Shown here piece by piece: positions 20,608 through 23,004 of a stretch of DNA of 23,004 nt. Under the pieces are notes generated by a model. It ran no database searches. It was not told the DNA's origin and worked only from the letters and a program-made list of their open reading frames with translations. Position numbers and translations under genes: made by a program. Source of the stretch: DATKKM01 sp035542855 (GTDB lineage: Bacteria > Chloroflexota > Dehalococcoidia > SM23-28-2 > RBG-16-64-32); NCBI GenBank assembly GCA_035542855.1, contig DATKKM010000046.1:1-23004 (forward strand). Direction: 5' to 3'. Within the stretch, counting starts at the first letter, position 1; each line of letters opens with the position of its first letter.

Positions 20608-23004
20608 ATGACCCTCGCACCTGAGACCAGACCTGAAACTGAACAGCGCGTGCAAAACGGCAACTCGGTCCGTAATCGCGACGCGCATCTGCCGGTCTCT
20701 CGCCGCTTCACCCAACCCGATCTCGATCCCTACGACGAGATCGCCTGGGAGATCCGCTCGGCCATCATCGACGGCGCGGACGGCAAGCCGGTCTTCGAGC
20801 AGCACGAGTGCGAGATCCCGGCCCACTGGTCTCAGAACGCGACCAACGTCGTCGCCTCCAAGTACTTCCGCGGACCGCTGAAGCCGACGAACGGCCTGGT
20901 GCGGGAGCGCTCCGTGAAGCAGCTGATCGACCGCGTCGCCGACACGATCTCCGCCTGGGGCTGGGACGACGGCTACTTCGCCAGCGAGGACGAGCGCGAG
21001 ACGTTCCGCATGGAGCTGCGCTACGCGCTGGTGAACCAGCTGCTCTGCTTCAACTCGCCGGTGTGGTTCAACGTGGGCGTGGAGGCGCAGCCGCAGTGCT
21101 CCGCCTGCTTCATCCTGAGCATCGACGACTCTATCGACTCGATCCTGGACTGGTACCGCACCGAGGGGAAGATCTTCAAGGGCGGCAGCGGCTCCGGCAT
21201 CAACCTTTCGCGGCTGCGCAGCTCCAGGGAGCACGTGACGGCGGGCGGGCTGGCCTCCGGGCCGGTGTCGTTCATGCGGGGCGCGGACTCCGTGGCCGGG
21301 ACGATCAAGTCCGGCGGCAAGACCCGCCGCGCGGCGAAGATGGTGGTGCTCAACGTGGACCACCCGGACATCGAAGAGTTCATCTGGTCCAAGGCGCGCG
21401 AGGAGAAGAAGGCCTACGCCCTGGGTGAGGCGGGCTACGACATGTCGCTGGACGGCGACGCGTGGATCAGCATCCAGTACCAGAACGCCAACAACTCCGT
21501 CCGCGTCACCGACGACTTCATGCAGGCGGCGCTGGAGGGACGCAAGTGGTACACCCGCTACGTCACCAGCGGCCAGGTGGCGGAAGAGAAGGACGCGCAG
21601 GACGTGCTGCGCCAGATCGCCACGGCGGCCTGGGAGTGCGCGGACCCGGGCATCCAGTACCACACGACGATCAACGACTGGCACACCTGCCCCAACACCG
21701 GGCCGATCAACGCCAGCAACCCTTGCTCCGAGTACATGCACATCGACGACAGCGCCTGCAACCTGGCCTCGATCAACCTGCTGCGCTTCCTGGACGAGGA
21801 CGGGCGCTTCGATGTGGAGGCGTACCGGCACGTCGTAGCGCTGAGCATCATGGCGCAGGAGATCATCGTCGGGAACTCCAGTTACCCCACGCCGAAGATC
21901 CACCAGAACGCCCTGGACTACCGGCAGCTGGGTCTGGGTTACTCCAACCTGGGCGCGCTGCTCATGTGCCTGGGCGTCCCGTACGACTCCGACGAGGGAC
22001 GCGCCTGGGCGGGCGCGCTGACGGCGATCATGACCGGCCAGGCCTACGCGACATCGGCGGTGATCGCCTCGCGGATGGGCACCTTCGCCGGTCACGAGAG
22101 AAACGCCGAGCCGATGCTGCGGGTAATGGAAAAGCACGCGGCGGCGTCACACGATATCGATGAAGAGCTCGCGCCCGATTACCTCGTCGCGGCGGCGCGG
22201 TCCAGCTGGGGCGAAGCGGTGGAGCTGGGCAAGCGGCACGGTTACCGCAACTCCCAGGCGACGGTCATCGCGCCGACGGGGACGATCAGCTTCATGATGG
22301 ACTGCGACACCACCGGCATCGAACCGGACATCGCGCTGGTGAAGTACAAGACGCTGGTGGGCGGCGGTCTGATGAAGATCGTGAACAACACAGTGCCGCG
22401 CGCTCTGCGAAAGTTGGGTTATAACGAACAGCAGGTGAGCGACGTCATAACTTACATCGACGATCGCGGAACGATTGAAGGAGCGCCGCACATTTCCGAA
22501 GAACATCTTTCAGTTTTTGACTGCGCGTTCAAGGCACAAAACGGTTCGCGCACGATACACTGGCTTGGGCATATAAAGATGATGGGTGCAGTGCAACCGT
22601 TCATCTCCGGGGCGATCTCCAAGACCGTGAACCTTCCGGAAGATGCGGCAGTGCAAGACATCGAGCAGGCCTACACAGAGGGATGGAAGCACGGCCTCAA
22701 GGCCCTGGCGATCTACCGCGACGGATCAAAGCGCGCACAGGTCCTTTCGACGAAGAAGGATGATGGAACGGTCTCCGCATCTGCGTCCGTCGGAGGCCCG
22801 GTCCGCCGCCGCCTCCCGACGACGCGCGTCTCCATGACCCACAAGTTCTCCGTCGAGGGGCATGAGGGCTACATCACGGCCGGCCTCTACGAGGACGGTT
22901 CGCCAGGGGAGATCTGGCTCACCATGGCCAAGGAAGGCTCAACGCTCTCCGGTATGGTGGACGCCTTCGCGACTTCTATCTCGCTCGCCCTGCAGTACGG
23001 CGTC
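20608..23004 (+). CDS. nrdJ: Adenosylcobalamin-dependent ribonucleotide reductase NrdJ (class II), 3' end cut
   Basis: NrdJ reduces ribonucleotides to deoxyribonucleotides, using adenosylcobalamin to create a thiyl radical, so it works with or without oxygen. The frame is open for 799 codons to the window edge, and class II enzymes of this type are often longer, so the C-terminal part with its redox cysteines is missing here. Seen are PAHWSQNATNVVASKYFRG, FNSPVWFNVG, CSACF with Cys167 as one active-site cysteine, the substrate loop GGSGSGINLS, NPCSEY (Asn371, Cys373, Glu375, the radical-site triad) and SACNLAS with Cys384 as the partner cysteine, then APTGTISFMMDCDTTGIEPD. The N-terminal 35 residues are not conserved-looking. 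Bases around 22390-22640 are more AT-rich than the rest of the gene. Confidence 0.96.
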   Translation, partial: MTLAPETRPETEQRVQNGNSVRNRDAHLPVSRRFTQPDLDPYDEIAWEIRSAIIDGADGKPVFEQHECEIPAHWSQNATNVVASKYFRGPLKPTNGLVRERSVKQLIDRVADTISAWGWDDGYFASEDERETFRMELRYALVNQLLCFNSPVWFNVGVEAQPQCSACFILSIDDSIDSILDWYRTEGKIFKGGSGSGINLSRLRSSREHVTAGGLASGPVSFMRGADSVAGTIKSGGKTRRAAKMVVLNVDHPDIEEFIWSKAREEKKAYALGEAGYDMSLDGDAWISIQYQNANNSVRVTDDFMQAALEGRKWYTRYVTSGQVAEEKDAQDVLRQIATAAWECADPGIQYHTTINDWHTCPNTGPINASNPCSEYMHIDDSACNLASINLLRFLDEDGRFDVEAYRHVVALSIMAQEIIVGNSSYPTPKIHQNALDYRQLGLGYSNLGALLMCLGVPYDSDEGRAWAGALTAIMTGQAYATSAVIASRMGTFAGHERNAEPMLRVMEKHAAASHDIDEELAPDYLVAAARSSWGEAVELGKRHGYRNSQATVIAPTGTISFMMDCDTTGIEPDIALVKYKTLVGGGLMKIVNNTVPRALRKLGYNEQQVSDVITYIDDRGTIEGAPHISEEHLSVFDCAFKAQNGSRTIHWLGHIKMMGAVQPFISGAISKTVNLPEDAAVQDIEQAYTEGWKHGLKALAIYRDGSKRAQVLSTKKDDGTVSASASVGGPVRRRLPTTRVSMTHKFSVEGHEGYITAGLYEDGSPGEIWLTMAKEGSTLSGMVDAFATSISLALQYGV

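Noticed and set aside
20536..22137. Long minus-strand open frame opposite nrdJ
   Set aside because: The + strand carries all class II reductase motifs; the antisense product shows no family features and no ribosome-binding site.
1..23004. tRNA, rRNA or transposase genes
   Set aside because: No tRNA-like cloverleaf, rRNA segment or recognisable transposase was seen on either strand.

Overview
The window is a GC-rich bacterial chromosome segment dominated by one complete division and cell wall (dcw) cluster. It runs on the + strand from about 1590 to 17880 in the order mraZ, rsmH, ftsL-like, ftsI, murF, mraY, murD, ftsW, murG, murC, murB, ddl, ftsQ, ftsA, ftsZ. murE, which usually sits between ftsI and murF, is absent. 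FtsA and MraZ together with a cobalamin-dependent class II ribonucleotide reductase and NrdR suggest a high-GC Chloroflexota-type lineage. That placement is a tentative inference; no marker here is decisive.

Left flank (1-1397): two minus-strand genes, trmD (tRNA m1G37 methyltransferase, its 3' end cut by the window edge) and a MogA/MoaB-family molybdopterin adenylyltransferase. The 194 bp between the latter and mraZ is a divergent control region. It carries a TTGACA box and five TGGG boxes spaced exactly 10 bp apart, which look like a MraZ operator.

dcw operon (1592-17879): genes are joined by ATGA/GTGA overlaps or very short gaps, so most of the locus is probably one transcript. It encodes the UDP-MurNAc-pentapeptide ligases except MurE, the lipid I and lipid II enzymes MraY and MurG, the septal synthase pair FtsW/FtsI, the FtsL/FtsQ bridge, and the cytoskeletal FtsA/FtsZ. 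Two places break the pattern. ftsW has no ATG, GTG or TTG where its first membrane helix should begin, although a strong Shine-Dalgarno precedes an ATC codon there. murC carries a cluster of five inverted repeats, one of them a perfect 19-bp pair, inside its reading frame and within a patch of atypical codons. Hairpins follow ftsZ and end the unit.

Right flank (17999-23004): a convergent secreted serine-hydrolase (class A beta-lactamase-like) gene, then nrdR behind a 349-bp leader with a probable NrdR-type site, a promoter and a long hairpin. Two unrecognised small genes follow, and then nrdJ, which runs off the right edge. nrdR and nrdJ probably form a dNTP-supply module: NrdR senses ATP/dATP and represses nrd transcription, and NrdJ makes deoxynucleotides using adenosylcobalamin.
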